The notes under the pieces are model-generated. The model searched no databases. It saw only the letters and a program-made list of their open reading frames with translations, and was not told the DNA's origin. Both the position numbers and the translations under genes were made by a program. A stretch of 64,000 nucleotides of DNA from Pseudomonas syringae (GTDB lineage Bacteria; Pseudomonadota; Gammaproteobacteria; Pseudomonadales; Pseudomonadaceae), in the NCBI RefSeq assembly GCF_023278085.1, contig NZ_CP066265.1:4048001-4112000 (forward strand), written 5' to 3'. Shown piece after piece: positions 37,073-46,768 of this stretch; within the stretch, counting starts at the first letter, position 1; each line of letters starts with the position of its first letter.

Positions 37073-37747
37073 TCAGTCAAACAGGGCCAATGCCTGAGCG
37101 GTGGCTTCCTGAATACGGCCCCAGTCGCCATTCTTGACCCACGCGTTATCGATCATCCACGTCCCGCCAACGCACATGACGTTGGGCAAGGCCATATAGC
37201 TCTTGAGGTTCTGCTCGTTGACACCGCCAGTCGGGCAGAAGCGCACCTCGTTGAACGGCGCGCCCAAGGCCTTGATCGCTGCCACGCCGCCGCTGATTTC
37301 GGCGGGGAACAGTTTGAAACGTCGGTAGCCCATCGCATAACCGATCATGATTTCCGACGCACTGCTGATGCCAGGCAACAAGGGCAGCGGGCTGTCGAGT
37401 GCCGCCTGCAACAGTTCCTGCGTGCTGCCAGGGGTAACGATGAACTGCGAGCCTGCCGCTTCGGCATCGGCCAGCATCTTGCGGTCCAGAATGGTCCCGG
37501 CACCCGTGCACAACTCCGGACGCTGCTCGCGCAGAATGCGGATAGCGCCCAGACCAAACTCCGAGCGCAGGGTGATTTCCAGTGCCGTCATGCCCCCGGC
37601 GGCCAGTGCGTCTGCCAGCGGCAGTACGTCCTGTTCGCGGGCAATGGTGATGACCGGCAGAATCTTTGCCTTGGCGCAGAGTTCGTCGATCTGGGCAATC
37701 TTGTTCGCCATGCTGTTGAGCGGCTGATTATTTTCGTTCTGTGTCAT
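37073..37747 (-). CDS. eda: KHG/KDPG aldolase
   Basis: A 224-residue class I aldolase that splits 2-keto-3-deoxy-6-phosphogluconate to pyruvate and glyceraldehyde-3-phosphate, the final step of the Entner-Doudoroff pathway. The active-site Glu is in TALEITLRS, the Schiff-base Lys in YRRFKLFPAE, and the phosphate site in GTILDRKM and PTGGVNEQN. I chose the ATG at 37747, which has an AGGAA ribosome site and begins 17 bp after pgl. It is third in zwf-pgl-eda, with a terminator downstream. Confidence 0.95.
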   Translation of the reverse strand: MTQNENNQPLNSMANKIAQIDELCAKAKILPVITIAREQDVLPLADALAAGGMTALEITLRSEFGLGAIRILREQRPELCTGAGTILDRKMLADAEAAGSQFIVTPGSTQELLQAALDSPLPLLPGISSASEIMIGYAMGYRRFKLFPAEISGGVAAIKALGAPFNEVRFCPTGGVNEQNLKSYMALPNVMCVGGTWMIDNAWVKNGDWGRIQEATAQALALFD

Positions 37748-37764
37748 GGCGACGGTTCCTTTGC

Positions 37765-38478
37765 TTATGGGCACCAGTAAATCTCGAGAGACGGGTTGAG
37801 GAAGGCACGCACCGGCATTTCGGCGAGGTCATCGCCCGCCAGCGCAGCGCGCAGGGTGTCGAGCTTGGCCTGACCGGACACCGACAGAATCGGCAAGCGG
37901 GCCGAGGCCAACAGGCAACGCGTCAGGGTCAGCCGCTGATGCGGCACGCTCGGTGCGAGCATGGGCAGGCAGCGACGCTCGCCATTGAGGTCCAGCGCCT
38001 CGCTCAGGTTCGGGCTGTTCGGAAACAGCGACGCGGTATGCCCGTCGTCGCCCATGCCCAGAATCAGTACGTCAATGGGCGGCAGCTCAGCCAGTGCCTG
38101 ATCAGCAACCAGCGCTGCCTCCTCGACGCTGGCCGCCACGTTGTAGAGGCCGAGAAACTTCGCTTTCGCCGCAGGCCCCTGAAGCAGGTGACGTTGCAGC
38201 AGGCCGGCATTGCTGTCGGCATGTTCGGTGGGCACAAAGCGCTCATCGACGAGGCTGACCACTACCTTCGACCAGTCCAGCGGCTGTCCGGCCAGGCTCT
38301 GGAAAAACGCAACCGGGCTGCGTCCACCGGACACCACCAGCGTTGCCAGGCCTTTTTCGCCGATTGCCTGTTTGAGACGCTCGGCCACATTGGCAGCCAG
38401 CGCATCGGCCAGTTGCTGCGGTGTGTCGAAGTCACGTGCCACCAGCCCTGCTGGCAGCTCAAGATCACATATCGCCAT
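37765..38478 (-). CDS. pgl: 6-phosphogluconolactonase
   Basis: A 237-residue DevB-type lactonase hydrolysing 6-phosphogluconolactone. Motifs [35 protein letters not shown] and [18 protein letters not shown] match the family, with the active-site His in the last one. Its start overlaps the zwf end by 14 bp, so the two are translationally coupled. Confidence 0.95.
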   Translation of the reverse strand: MAICDLELPAGLVARDFDTPQQLADALAANVAERLKQAIGEKGLATLVVSGGRSPVAFFQSLAGQPLDWSKVVVSLVDERFVPTEHADSNAGLLQRHLLQGPAAKAKFLGLYNVAASVEEAALVADQALAELPPIDVLILGMGDDGHTASLFPNSPNLSEALDLNGERRCLPMLAPSVPHQRLTLTRCLLASARLPILSVSGQAKLDTLRAALAGDDLAEMPVRAFLNPSLEIYWCP

Positions 38479-39934
38479 ACCAGGATCTCCCGTCGCGAGT
38501 AATCAGAGCAATGGAGCTCATCGGCCCCCAGGTGCCCGCCGGATAAGGCTTGGGCGCATCGCCTGCCTTCTTCCAGCCAGCGATCAACTGATCGCACCAC
38601 TGCCAGGCGTACTCGATTTCATCTTTGCGGACAAACAGGTTCTGATTGCCACGCATGACTTCCAGCAACAACCGCTCATAAGCGTCGGGGACCCGAGCGC
38701 TGCGGTAGGTGTCGGAAAAATTCAGTTGCAAGGGGCCGCTGCGCAATTGCATGCCTTTGTCCAGGCCCTGGTCCTTGGTCATCACCTGCAAGGAAATGCC
38801 TTCGTCAGGCTGCAAGCGAATGATCAGGCGGTTGCTGATCTGCAAACGCTGCTCAGGGGCAAAGATGTAGTGCGGTGGCTCTTTGAAGTGGATCACGATC
38901 TGCGACAGCTTCTGCGGCATACGCTTGCCGGTACGCAGATAGAACGGTGTACCCGACCAGCGCCAGTTGCGGATGTCGGCACGCAACGCAACGAAGGTTT
39001 CAGTATCGCTCTGGGTGTTGGAGTTCTCTTCCTCCAGATAACCCGGCACGGCCTTGCCTTCGCTGTAACCGGAGGTGTACTGACCCCGCACCACTTGTGT
39101 TGCCAGACGCTCCGGCGTGAACGGTGCCAGCGCTTTGAGCACCTTGACCTTCTCGTCACGAATACTGTCGGCAGACAGGTCGCTGGGCGGGTCCATGGCG
39201 ATCAGGCAAAGCAATTGCAGCAGGTGGTTCTGAATCATGTCGCGCAGTTGGCCGGCCTGATCGAAATAGCCCCAGCGCCCCTCGATGCCGACTTTTTCAG
39301 CCACAGTGATTTCCACGTGGGAAATATGGTTCTGGTTCCACTGGGTCTCGAACAGGCTGTTGGCAAAACGCAGCGCGATGAGGTTCTGTACCGTGTCCTT
39401 GCCCAGATAATGGTCGATGCGATAGACGCGGTTTTCCGGGAAGAACTGCGCCACGGCGTCGTTGACCCGACGCGAAGAGGCCAGGTCGTGGCCGATGGGC
39501 TTTTCCAGCACCGCGCGCGTGCGATCGGCCAGGTTCACCGAAGCGAGGTTCTCGCAGATCGCGCCATAGACCGAGGCCGGGGTCGCGAAGTAGGCGATCA
39601 GGGTTTCGGCATCGCCCACGCGCTCGGCCAGCGCCACATAGTCCTCGGCCTTGAGGAAGTCGACGTGCAGATAGCTGAGGCGCGCCAGAAACCGCTGGGC
39701 ATTCTCTGCTTCGAGCTCCGCTTCGGGAATGAAGCGACGCATGGATTTTTCGATGTACGCCAGATGCGACTGTTCGTCGCCTGGTTCACGCGCCAGGGCA
39801 AGAATTCGAGTGTCTTCATGCAGCAGTCCAGCGCGATCAAGCTGATAAAGAGCCGGGAACAGCTTGCGTACCGCCAGGTCCCCCAGGGCACCAAACAGGG
39901 CAAATGTGCACGGTTCAACCGTAATCAAGGGCAT
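38465..39934 (-). CDS. zwf: Glucose-6-phosphate 1-dehydrogenase
   Basis: A 489-residue NAD(P)-linked enzyme that oxidises glucose-6-phosphate to 6-phosphogluconolactone. The coenzyme loop is GALGDLA (15-21), where many relatives have GASGDL; the catalytic His lies in RIDHYLGK (172-179). The structural NADP region is further on ([18 protein letters not shown]). First gene of zwf-pgl-eda and divergent from its repressor gene hexR, with a candidate HexR site between them. Confidence 0.96.
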   Translation of the reverse strand: MPLITVEPCTFALFGALGDLAVRKLFPALYQLDRAGLLHEDTRILALAREPGDEQSHLAYIEKSMRRFIPEAELEAENAQRFLARLSYLHVDFLKAEDYVALAERVGDAETLIAYFATPASVYGAICENLASVNLADRTRAVLEKPIGHDLASSRRVNDAVAQFFPENRVYRIDHYLGKDTVQNLIALRFANSLFETQWNQNHISHVEITVAEKVGIEGRWGYFDQAGQLRDMIQNHLLQLLCLIAMDPPSDLSADSIRDEKVKVLKALAPFTPERLATQVVRGQYTSGYSEGKAVPGYLEEENSNTQSDTETFVALRADIRNWRWSGTPFYLRTGKRMPQKLSQIVIHFKEPPHYIFAPEQRLQISNRLIIRLQPDEGISLQVMTKDQGLDKGMQLRSGPLQLNFSDTYRSARVPDAYERLLLEVMRGNQNLFVRKDEIEYAWQWCDQLIAGWKKAGDAPKPYPAGTWGPMSSIALITRDGRSWYGDM

Positions 39935-39999
39935 AATGTTGGTTCTTTTATCAAGTTGGGCTACAAATACCTTTTTTAAAGGCGTTACTCAAGGCCATA

Positions 40000-40018
40000 T
40001 GTAGTAATAACCACAACA
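40000..40018. promoter_or_regulatory. Candidate HexR operator between zwf and hexR
   Basis: TGTAGT-N4-ACCACA forms an imperfect dyad (TGTAGT against TGTGGT), followed by ACA. It lies 66 bp upstream of zwf and 136 bp upstream of hexR. It does not fit the TTGT-N7-ACAA form seen at edd and gap exactly, so confidence is modest. Confidence 0.4.
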
Positions 40019-40153
40019 TTCTGCCTGAAAGCATATTCCAGTGGTGATCAACACAGGCCCTCAGTACGATAGGCCACCTTTGCTACAGGCTAAAGGGCTA
40101 ATAAAAGCCTGCGTCAAAAACCGTTGGTAAATCAGCCGCGACAAGGACTTTGA

Positions 40154-41020
40154 ATGGACCGCGTAAGAAACCTCCTCGAGCAAATCCAGGGCCGACTCGA
40201 TGAGTTGAACAAGGCCGAGCGAAAGGTGGCCGAAGTGATTCTGCTCAATCCGCAGATGGCGACGCGCCTGAGCATTGCAGCGCTCGCCCAGGCTGCCAAG
40301 GTCAGCGAGCCGACGGTCAACCGTTTCTGCCGCTCGTTCAACGTCAGTGGTTATCCGGAGCTCAAGCTGCAACTGGCGCAGAGCCTGGCCAGTGGTGCTG
40401 CGTATGTCAGCCGTGCGGTGGAAGCCGACGACAACCCTGAAGCCTACACCCAGAAGATTTTCGGCAGCGCCATTGCGTCGCTGGACAGCGCCTGCCAGCA
40501 ACTGGACCCGGCACTGGTCAGCAAGTCGGTGGACATGCTGATCCAGGCACGACAGATCCACTTTTTCGGACTGGGCGCTTCGGCACCGGTGGCACTCGAT
40601 GCGCAGCACAAATTCTTTCGCTTCAACCTGGCGGTCACGGCGCATGCTGACGTCTTGATGCAGCGGATGATTGCCTCTGTGGCGCACACAGGTGAGTTGT
40701 TCGTGATCATTTCCTACACCGGCCGCACCCGGGAGCTGGTGGAAGTGGCACGGATAGCACGGGCCAACGGCGCTTCAGTGCTGGGCCTGACGGCCGCAGG
40801 TTCACCGCTGGCTCAGGCCAGCACCGTGAGCCTGAACATTCCGCTGCCGGAAGACACCGATATCTATATGCCGATGACCTCGCGGATCATTCAGCTTACG
40901 GTTCTGGACGTACTGGCCACCGGCATGACCCTGCGCCGCGGCGTCGACTTCCAGCCGCACCTGCGCAAGATCAAGGAAAGCCTGAACGACAGCCGGTATC
41001 CGATCGAGGATCAGGGCTGA
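40154..41020 (+). CDS. hexR: HexR-type RpiR-family repressor
   Basis: A 288-residue repressor of the glucose genes (zwf-pgl-eda, edd-glk, gap). The N-terminal helix-turn-helix (about 25-75) reads [39 protein letters not shown], the RpiR/HexR pattern. The C-terminal SIS sugar-phosphate-binding domain (about 120-265) has [26 protein letters not shown] and [20 protein letters not shown]; its ligand in the family is KDPG. Divergent from zwf. Confidence 0.93.
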   Translation: MDRVRNLLEQIQGRLDELNKAERKVAEVILLNPQMATRLSIAALAQAAKVSEPTVNRFCRSFNVSGYPELKLQLAQSLASGAAYVSRAVEADDNPEAYTQKIFGSAIASLDSACQQLDPALVSKSVDMLIQARQIHFFGLGASAPVALDAQHKFFRFNLAVTAHADVLMQRMIASVAHTGELFVIISYTGRTRELVEVARIARANGASVLGLTAAGSPLAQASTVSLNIPLPEDTDIYMPMTSRIIQLTVLDVLATGMTLRRGVDFQPHLRKIKESLNDSRYPIEDQG

Positions 41021-41039
41021 AACAGGTTCAAGAGCGGAC

Positions 41040-41265
41040 GCAGAGCGGAGGCACGATAGTTGAGGTTATCGTTCCTCACGCTCCAGCGTGGGAATGCCTT
41101 GGGTGACGCTCTGCGTCATAGCTCTGCGCCGCGCATTCGAGATCGGACACAGAGCGTCCGGAACGGCATGCCCACGCGGAGCGTCGCACGATGGTCGAGA
41201 TTATTGACTATCGTGCCCACGCTCCGCGTGGGCATGCAGTTCGTGACGCTCTGCGTCACCTGCAA
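41040..41265. repeat. REP-type repeat cluster between hexR and the mutarotase gene
   Basis: It contains hairpin-forming REP modules in both orientations: CTCACGCTCCAGCGTGGGAATG near 41073-41095, GACGCTCTGCGTCA modules, and CCACGCTCCGCGTGGGCATG near 41218-41235. The same family appears at 54525-54650 and 60740-61060. The last module lies inside the 3' end of the mutarotase frame. Confidence 0.8.
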
Positions 41266-42142
41266 CCCACCCCGCCAGACTCGCCTGCAATTTCAGCTGC
41301 ACGTGCTCGCCCGGTTGCAGGCTGAAGGCGTCGCCGGAGCCTGAGGCGGCTTCCACTCTGACAAAACCGGCGGCTTCACTGCCACCCACTCCGAGCAGGG
41401 GCCGGCTGCCGGGGTGCCAGACGACGGTGTTGGCGCTGTCGCCGGTGTCGATGTTCAGTCTGCGCTGCCAGGTGGGGTCTTGAAGTTGCAAGGCGCCAGC
41501 GTGTTCGAAGACTCGCTGACAGCCGCCTGCCACGCGCAGTTCGCCTTGTTGCTGGCAGGCCTGACGACTGAGTTCGTCGTAGCCTTGAGCGCCGTCCAGA
41601 CCGTCCAGCGCGACTTGCTCCACATCACTGATCAACCAGTAAGCAAGCAGCGCATGACTGAAATGACAAGGCTCGCTGTCTTCATGCGAGGTGCTCAGGC
41701 GCAGCTCCATGCCCTGCCCCAGCTCGGCGTTCAGGTTGACCTGCCAGTCCCATAGCTGCAAGCGCCAGTGCAGGCTGACGCCCTGTTCGCTTTCACTGCT
41801 GGCGATCAGTTTCCAGTCCAGCAATCGCCCCCAGCCATGCGCGGGCCAGCCACTTTCGCCGGGATGTCGGCCATACCAGGGCCAGCAGACCGGCACACCG
41901 CCGCGAATCGCCCCCACCTGCGGCCACTGCGCGGCGCACCACAGCCAGGGTTTCTGGCCACTGGGCTGAAAGTGCAGCAATTGCGCACCCTGACGACTGA
42001 ACACCGCCTGGCACTGCGGATGATTGATCACCAGTACGTCGCGCAGCTGATGGCGTTCCCACTCGAAAGTCGGTCTGGCACGCAGGGATCGGAAGAAGCG
42101 TTGCAATGGATGTTCAGGCAGTTGCGCGTCGTGAATGGTCAT
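41201..42142 (-). CDS. D-hexose-6-phosphate mutarotase (aldose 1-epimerase-like)
   Basis: A 313-residue YeaD-like protein interconverting alpha and beta hexose-6-phosphates. Motifs include IRGGVPVCWPWYGRHPGE, HGWGRLLDW and HFSHALLAYWLISDVEQVALDGLDG. I chose the ATG at 42142; the longer frame starts with TTG. The last 19 or so codons, from about GDAERHELHAHAERG, are encoded by a REP element, which also supplies the stop codon, so the C-terminus is probably a non-homologous extension. It ends the oprB-side operon block but is preceded by a terminator, so it may have its own promoter. Confidence 0.88.
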   Translation of the reverse strand: MTIHDAQLPEHPLQRFFRSLRARPTFEWERHQLRDVLVINHPQCQAVFSRQGAQLLHFQPSGQKPWLWCAAQWPQVGAIRGGVPVCWPWYGRHPGESGWPAHGWGRLLDWKLIASSESEQGVSLHWRLQLWDWQVNLNAELGQGMELRLSTSHEDSEPCHFSHALLAYWLISDVEQVALDGLDGAQGYDELSRQACQQQGELRVAGGCQRVFEHAGALQLQDPTWQRRLNIDTGDSANTVVWHPGSRPLLGVGGSEAAGFVRVEAASGSGDAFSLQPGEHVQLKLQASLAGWVAGDAERHELHAHAERGHDSQ

Positions 42143-42181
42143 CGCCAATCGCGTCCCTGAAAATAAAAGAATTCAAACCAT

Positions 42182-42207
42182 AAAAAAACGGGCAGCCAGG
42201 CTGCCCG
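42182..42207 (-). terminator. Terminator after oprB
   Basis: CGGGCAGCC (42189-42197), one base, and GGCTGCCCG (42199-42207), with seven As to the left on the minus strand as a U tract. It lies 45 bp beyond the oprB stop. Confidence 0.85.
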
Positions 42208-42251
42208 CAAAGCACACACGACCCTTGATCGCGTTACGCGTCAATCAATAC

Positions 42252-43613
42252 TCAGAACTTCGATTGGATCTTGATGCCCGCTACGATCGCATCATCAACC
42301 TGATCCACGCCGCCTGGGTGCTTGATGTACTGCAGGTTAGGACGCACGGTCAGCCAGTTGGTAACGTGGAAGCCGTAGTAGATTTCAGAGTTGTATTCAG
42401 TGCTCTGGACCGGCAGGTAGCCAGGGTTGTCGAAGTCGTTGATACCGTTGATCTGGTTGGCCAGACGCACGCGGTCCTGCACATCGTCGTTGACGTGGAT
42501 ACGGGCAATACCGATACCGATGTCATCTTTCGGACGCGAGTTGAACGGACCTTTGTAGGTCAGACCGATCTGCTGGTAGTTGTCGACGAAGTTGGTTGCC
42601 TTGTCATGCACGGTGGCGTTGGCAAAGATACTCAGGCCGCGCGACGGATCACCGTCACGAGCGGTCAGTTGTTGCTGAGCCACAACCCACCAGCCATGCT
42701 TGCTGCTGTGCGACTTGAACGCGGCGCCGGTAATCGCCTGCGCCTGACCATTCACGTCTTCATAGACGTCGTCGGCGTTGGGCGTGCTCTTGTAGTAACC
42801 GACACGGTACTCACCGGGCAACGAATTGAAGGACGGTGTCCAGACCAGTTCGACCGGCAGAATCATGCCTTCGGTGCCGCTGCCGCTGAGTTTAAAGCCG
42901 TTGCCTGTTTCCAGGTTGGACGGGTTCTGCTCGTAGACACCGACCTGTGCGTACACTTCCGGGGTGATGTTGTACTTCACGCGCAAGGCCCACTGGCTGA
43001 TTGGCCAGTTGTACCAGGTGCTTACGTAGTTACCGACCTGCGAGCCGCAGAACGACAGGTTCTGGAAGTCGCACGGGAAGCTGTTGAAGTCTTCGCCCGG
43101 ACCAAAACGACCGGCCTTGACGTCCAGTGCGCCGTCGAAGTATTTCTGCTTGACCCACATCTGGGTCAGGCGCCAGGTCTGGCCACGGCCCCAGACTTCC
43201 TGGGAGGAACTGAGCGTACCGGCACGAGGATCGCCGATCCGGTCGTTGGAAATGTTGCGCCCGCTACGTTCGGTAATCGCCAGCTTGAACTCCGCGTCCT
43301 GCCAGCCGAGCACCTTCTGCAAATCGATTTTCACGCCCAGTGCAAACTGGTCGCTGTAACGACCGGTAGTGTCGTCGTTGGAGCCGCCTTTGAGGTTGCT
43401 GGCCATCTCGGAAACGTATTCCAGCGAGAAGTCATAACCCTTGTCGAGCAACTCGGTGCGCTTGCCGCCCCAGTCGCCTGTCATCCACGGTGAATCGGCA
43501 GCAAACGGCTCGGCAGCATGAACGCTGGAAGCCAGCCCCATGGCACCCAGCGCCGACAGTTTGCAGACCAGTTGAAGCCGGGAAAGCGTTTTACCTTTGG
43601 TGATCTTCTTCAT
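42252..43613 (-). CDS. oprB: Carbohydrate-selective porin OprB
   Basis: A 453-residue outer-membrane porin for glucose and related sugars. A signal peptide ends SSVHA. The mature start DSPWMTGDWGGKRTELLDKGYDFSLEYVSEM is the OprB signature, followed by barrel strands and ending VAGIKIQSKF with the typical C-terminal Phe. I chose MKKITKGK at 43613, with GAGGA upstream; the frame extends to 43682 over a tandem 13-bp repeat. It lies downstream of the gts transporter genes, with a possible CA motif in its leader. Confidence 0.93.
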   Translation of the reverse strand: MKKITKGKTLSRLQLVCKLSALGAMGLASSVHAAEPFAADSPWMTGDWGGKRTELLDKGYDFSLEYVSEMASNLKGGSNDDTTGRYSDQFALGVKIDLQKVLGWQDAEFKLAITERSGRNISNDRIGDPRAGTLSSSQEVWGRGQTWRLTQMWVKQKYFDGALDVKAGRFGPGEDFNSFPCDFQNLSFCGSQVGNYVSTWYNWPISQWALRVKYNITPEVYAQVGVYEQNPSNLETGNGFKLSGSGTEGMILPVELVWTPSFNSLPGEYRVGYYKSTPNADDVYEDVNGQAQAITGAAFKSHSSKHGWWVVAQQQLTARDGDPSRGLSIFANATVHDKATNFVDNYQQIGLTYKGPFNSRPKDDIGIGIARIHVNDDVQDRVRLANQINGINDFDNPGYLPVQSTEYNSEIYYGFHVTNWLTVRPNLQYIKHPGGVDQVDDAIVAGIKIQSKF

Positions 43614-43627
43614 CCCATCAATCCTCG

Positions 43628-43640
43628 TTTTATTGTTATT
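43628..43640 (-). promoter_or_regulatory. Possible Crc/Hfq CA motif upstream of oprB
   Basis: On the minus strand the leader reads AATAACAATAAAA, close to the A-rich AANAANAA motifs bound by Hfq/Crc. It lies about 15 bp before the chosen start. Confidence 0.4.
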
Positions 43641-43667
43641 AGCTTCGGTACACGTCTTGCTCGATTT

Positions 43668-43693
43668 ACTGCTTGTGTTCACTGCTTGTGTTC
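43668..43693. repeat. 13-bp tandem duplication upstream of oprB
   Basis: ACTGCTTGTGTTC occurs twice in direct succession, at 43668-43680 and 43681-43693. It lies in the 141-bp gap between the transporter ATPase gene and oprB and looks like a replication-slippage duplication. Confidence 0.7.
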
Positions 43694-43754
43694 ACGACAG
43701 GCCGCTTCGTTGTGGCAGTCGACGGCCAGCCAGCAGAAGCCGGTGTTGAATCTA

Positions 43755-44915
43755 TCACTTGCGGTTCAACTGAGACACATTGTTTACCCGCTCAGCCGAC
43801 GCCTGCTTTGCCAGCACGCCAAGGCGTTCGCCGCTCTGCGCATCGAAAATCAGCACCTTGGAGGGGTCGAACTGCAGCGTCAGGCTCTCGCCCACCTGCG
43901 GTGCAACATCCGGGGCCAGACGGCAGCAGACCTTGCTCTGGTTGAGCGTCACGAACACCAGCGTATCCGGGCCGGTAGGCTCGGTCACCTGAACCTCGGC
44001 GCGAATGGTTGGCAGACCACTCTGTTCGTCGGACGCCAGCATAATCTGTTCCGGGCGAATGCCAAGAATGATTTCTCGATCTTCCAGCCCTGCGTCGGAA
44101 ACGCCAACCGGCAACTCGCAACGCGCCTGACCACTGTCGAGCAGAGCGAGCAACTGGCCATCTTTGCGCTGCAGGCGCAACGGGATGAAGTTCATCGGCG
44201 GCGAACCGATGAAACTGGCCACGAACAGGTTGGCCGGGTCGTTGTAGATCTGCTTGGGCGTACCGAACTGCTGAACGATACCGTCCTTCATGACTGCCAC
44301 TTTATCGCCCAGCGTCATGGCCTCGATCTGATCGTGAGTCACGTAGACCGTGGTGGTCTTCAGACGCTGATGCATCAGCTTCATTTCAGTACGCATCTCG
44401 ACCCGCAGCTTGGCGTCGAGGTTGGACAGCGGCTCATCGAACAGATAAATCTTCGGTCGACGTGCCAGCGCACGGCCCATGGCCACACGTTGCTGCTGAC
44501 CACCGGACATCTGGCCCGGCTTGCGATTGAGCAGGTGTTCGATCTGCAGCAGCTTGGCGACACGTGCGACTTCTTCGTCGATAGCGGCCTGCGGCATCTT
44601 GCGGATCTTCAGACCGAACGCGATGTTTTCACGAACCGTCATGGTCGGGTACAGCGCGTAAGACTGGAACACCATCGCGATGTCACGATCCTTGGGGCTG
44701 GTGCCGCTGACGTCTTCGCCATCGATCAGAATCGCCCCGCCGCTGATGCTTTCCAGCCCGGCGATGCAGTTCATCAGGGTGGATTTACCGCAGCCCGACG
44801 GGCCGACCAGAATCAGAAACTCGCCATCCTTGATCGACAGTTCAATGTTCTTGAGCGTGTCCGGCAGGTTGCTGCCGTAGGTCTTGTTGACGTTGCGTAA
44901 TTCGAGAGTCGCCAT
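43755..44915 (-). CDS. gtsD: Glucose/sugar ABC transporter ATPase (MalK/UgpC type)
   Basis: A 386-residue ATPase: Walker A GPSGCGKST, signature LSGGQ-like MSGGQQQRVAMGRALARRP, Walker B IYLFDEPLSNLDA and a C-terminal MalK-like regulatory TOBE region (from about residue 235). It powers uptake by GtsBC and is the last of gtsABCD. The start lies 2 bp after the gtsC stop. Confidence 0.92.
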   Translation of the reverse strand: MATLELRNVNKTYGSNLPDTLKNIELSIKDGEFLILVGPSGCGKSTLMNCIAGLESISGGAILIDGEDVSGTSPKDRDIAMVFQSYALYPTMTVRENIAFGLKIRKMPQAAIDEEVARVAKLLQIEHLLNRKPGQMSGGQQQRVAMGRALARRPKIYLFDEPLSNLDAKLRVEMRTEMKLMHQRLKTTTVYVTHDQIEAMTLGDKVAVMKDGIVQQFGTPKQIYNDPANLFVASFIGSPPMNFIPLRLQRKDGQLLALLDSGQARCELPVGVSDAGLEDREIILGIRPEQIMLASDEQSGLPTIRAEVQVTEPTGPDTLVFVTLNQSKVCCRLAPDVAPQVGESLTLQFDPSKVLIFDAQSGERLGVLAKQASAERVNNVSQLNRK

Positions 44916-44917
44916 GA

Positions 44918-45763
44918 TTACCCCTTGACCGCGCCGGCTGTGAGCCCACGCAGGAAATACTTGCCAGCCAGTACGTAGACCAGCAGTGTCGGCAGGCCGG
45001 CAATCATCGCCGCCGCCATATCAACGTTGTATTCCTTGGCGCCTGTGCTGGTGTTGACCAGGTTGTTCAGCGCCACAGTGATCGGCTGAGACTCGCCGCT
45101 GGAGAACACAACGCCGAACAGGAAATCATTCCAGATCTGGGTGAACTGCCAGATCAGGCACACCATCACGATGGGCGTCGACATGGGCAGAATGATGCGC
45201 CCGAAGATCGTGAAGAACCCTGCGCCATCAAGACGCGCAGCCCGTACCAGCGCTTCCGGGATACTCACGTAGTAGTTGCGGAAGAACAGTGTGGTGAATG
45301 CCAGTCCGTAGACCACATGGACGAACACCAGCCCCGTAGTGGTATTGGCCAGGCCCATCTTGCCGAGCGTGAAGGAAGCAGGCAGCAGAACAGTCTGGAA
45401 CGGCAGGAAGCAACCGAACAGCAGAAGGCCGAAGAACAGTTGCGAGCCCTTGAAACGCCACATCGACAGCACATAGCCGTTGAGCGCGCCGATCGCGGTG
45501 GAGATCAGTACCGCCGGAACGGTGATCTTGATCGAGTTCCAGAAATAGCCGTCAACGATATCCCAGGCCTTGATCCAGCCGATTGCGGTGACCACGCTCG
45601 GCAAACTCAGCAGGTTGCCGGTGCCGATGTCTTCAGGGGTCTTGAAGCTGGTGAACAACATCACCACCAGCGGCACCAGATAGATCAGACAAGCCAGCAA
45701 CAGCACCGCATAAATGACCACACGACTGAAGCTGATGCCCGGTTTTCCAACATGACTAGTCAT
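44918..45763 (-). CDS. gtsC: Sugar ABC transporter permease (GtsC)
   Basis: A 281-residue inner-membrane permease with six transmembrane helices. The coupling-helix motif EALVRAARLDGAGFFTIFGRIILPMSTPIV matches MalG-type proteins, and the sequence ends GLTAGAVKG as MalG relatives do. It overlaps gtsB by 8 bp. Confidence 0.92.
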   Translation of the reverse strand: MTSHVGKPGISFSRVVIYAVLLLACLIYLVPLVVMLFTSFKTPEDIGTGNLLSLPSVVTAIGWIKAWDIVDGYFWNSIKITVPAVLISTAIGALNGYVLSMWRFKGSQLFFGLLLFGCFLPFQTVLLPASFTLGKMGLANTTTGLVFVHVVYGLAFTTLFFRNYYVSIPEALVRAARLDGAGFFTIFGRIILPMSTPIVMVCLIWQFTQIWNDFLFGVVFSSGESQPITVALNNLVNTSTGAKEYNVDMAAAMIAGLPTLLVYVLAGKYFLRGLTAGAVKG

Positions 45764-46664
45764 GGCGTTTGGTCCTCAGCTCGGAATACAGGTACGGCAC
45801 CAGAATCGCCAGGATCGCGCCGAGCATCAGAATCGCACTGGCCGAGCCCATGCCCATCTGGCCGCGGCTGAAGGTAAAGGAGTACATGAACATTGCAGGC
45901 AGGTCCGAGGAATAACCGGGGCCGCCGGCGGTCATGGCTGCCACGAGATCGAAGCTCTTGATGGCAATGTGCGCGAGGATCATGACGGCGCTGAAAAACA
46001 CCGGACGCAGACTTGGCAACACCACACGCCAGTAAATCATCGGCAAACTCGCACCATCCATCTGCGCTGCACGAATGATCGACTGATCAACGCCACGCAG
46101 GCCTGCCAGAAACAGGGCCATGACAAAGCCGGACGATTGCCACACAGCAGCAATGACCAGGCAATACACCACGCGATCCGGATCAACCAGCCAGTCCAGA
46201 CGGAAACCTTCCCAGCCCCAGTCACGCAGCATTTTGTCCAGGCCCAGGCCGGGGTTGAGCAGCCACTTCCAGGCCGTACCGGTGACGATCATCGACAGCG
46301 CCATCGGGTACAGATAAATAGTGCGAATCACGCCTTCACGACGGATGCGCTGATCCAGCAGAACTGCCAGCAAAACACCGATCACCAGGCTGATGGCAAT
46401 GAACATGCCGCCGAACACAGCAAGGTTCTTGCTTGCCACCCACCAGCGGTCGTTGTCCATCAGGCGCGCATATTGCGCCAGACCGACCCATTTGTAGGAC
46501 GGCAGGAACGTCGAGTTGGTGAACGACAGCGCGAAGGTCCAGAGGATGTAGCCATAGAAACCGACCAACACGATGAACATGCTAGGGGCCAGCACCAGTT
46601 TTGGTAGCCAGCGTTGCAGCGCATCCATTGGCGAGGCTTTGCTGTGCGCAGCGACAGAGCTCAT
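45756..46664 (-). CDS. gtsB: Sugar ABC transporter permease (GtsB)
   Basis: A 302-residue MalF-type permease with six transmembrane helices. The coupling motif is DQSIIRAAQMDGASLPMIYWRVVLPSLRPV. It forms the channel with GtsC. It begins 104 bp after gtsA, a gap with no terminator that I can see. Confidence 0.92.
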   Translation of the reverse strand: MSSVAAHSKASPMDALQRWLPKLVLAPSMFIVLVGFYGYILWTFALSFTNSTFLPSYKWVGLAQYARLMDNDRWWVASKNLAVFGGMFIAISLVIGVLLAVLLDQRIRREGVIRTIYLYPMALSMIVTGTAWKWLLNPGLGLDKMLRDWGWEGFRLDWLVDPDRVVYCLVIAAVWQSSGFVMALFLAGLRGVDQSIIRAAQMDGASLPMIYWRVVLPSLRPVFFSAVMILAHIAIKSFDLVAAMTAGGPGYSSDLPAMFMYSFTFSRGQMGMGSASAILMLGAILAILVPYLYSELRTKRHD

Positions 46665-46768
46665 CGGGAGTATCCCATCAGGTATGACAAATTCAGGCCG
46701 CAGCCATGGGTGAAATCAACAAGCGATTTCAACACCACGCACTGCGGATACAGGCTGTACGGTAAACG

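Noticed and set aside
42135-43493. Long plus-strand frame over oprB
   Set aside because: Shadow of the porin gene on the other strand, without signal peptide or domain pattern of its own.
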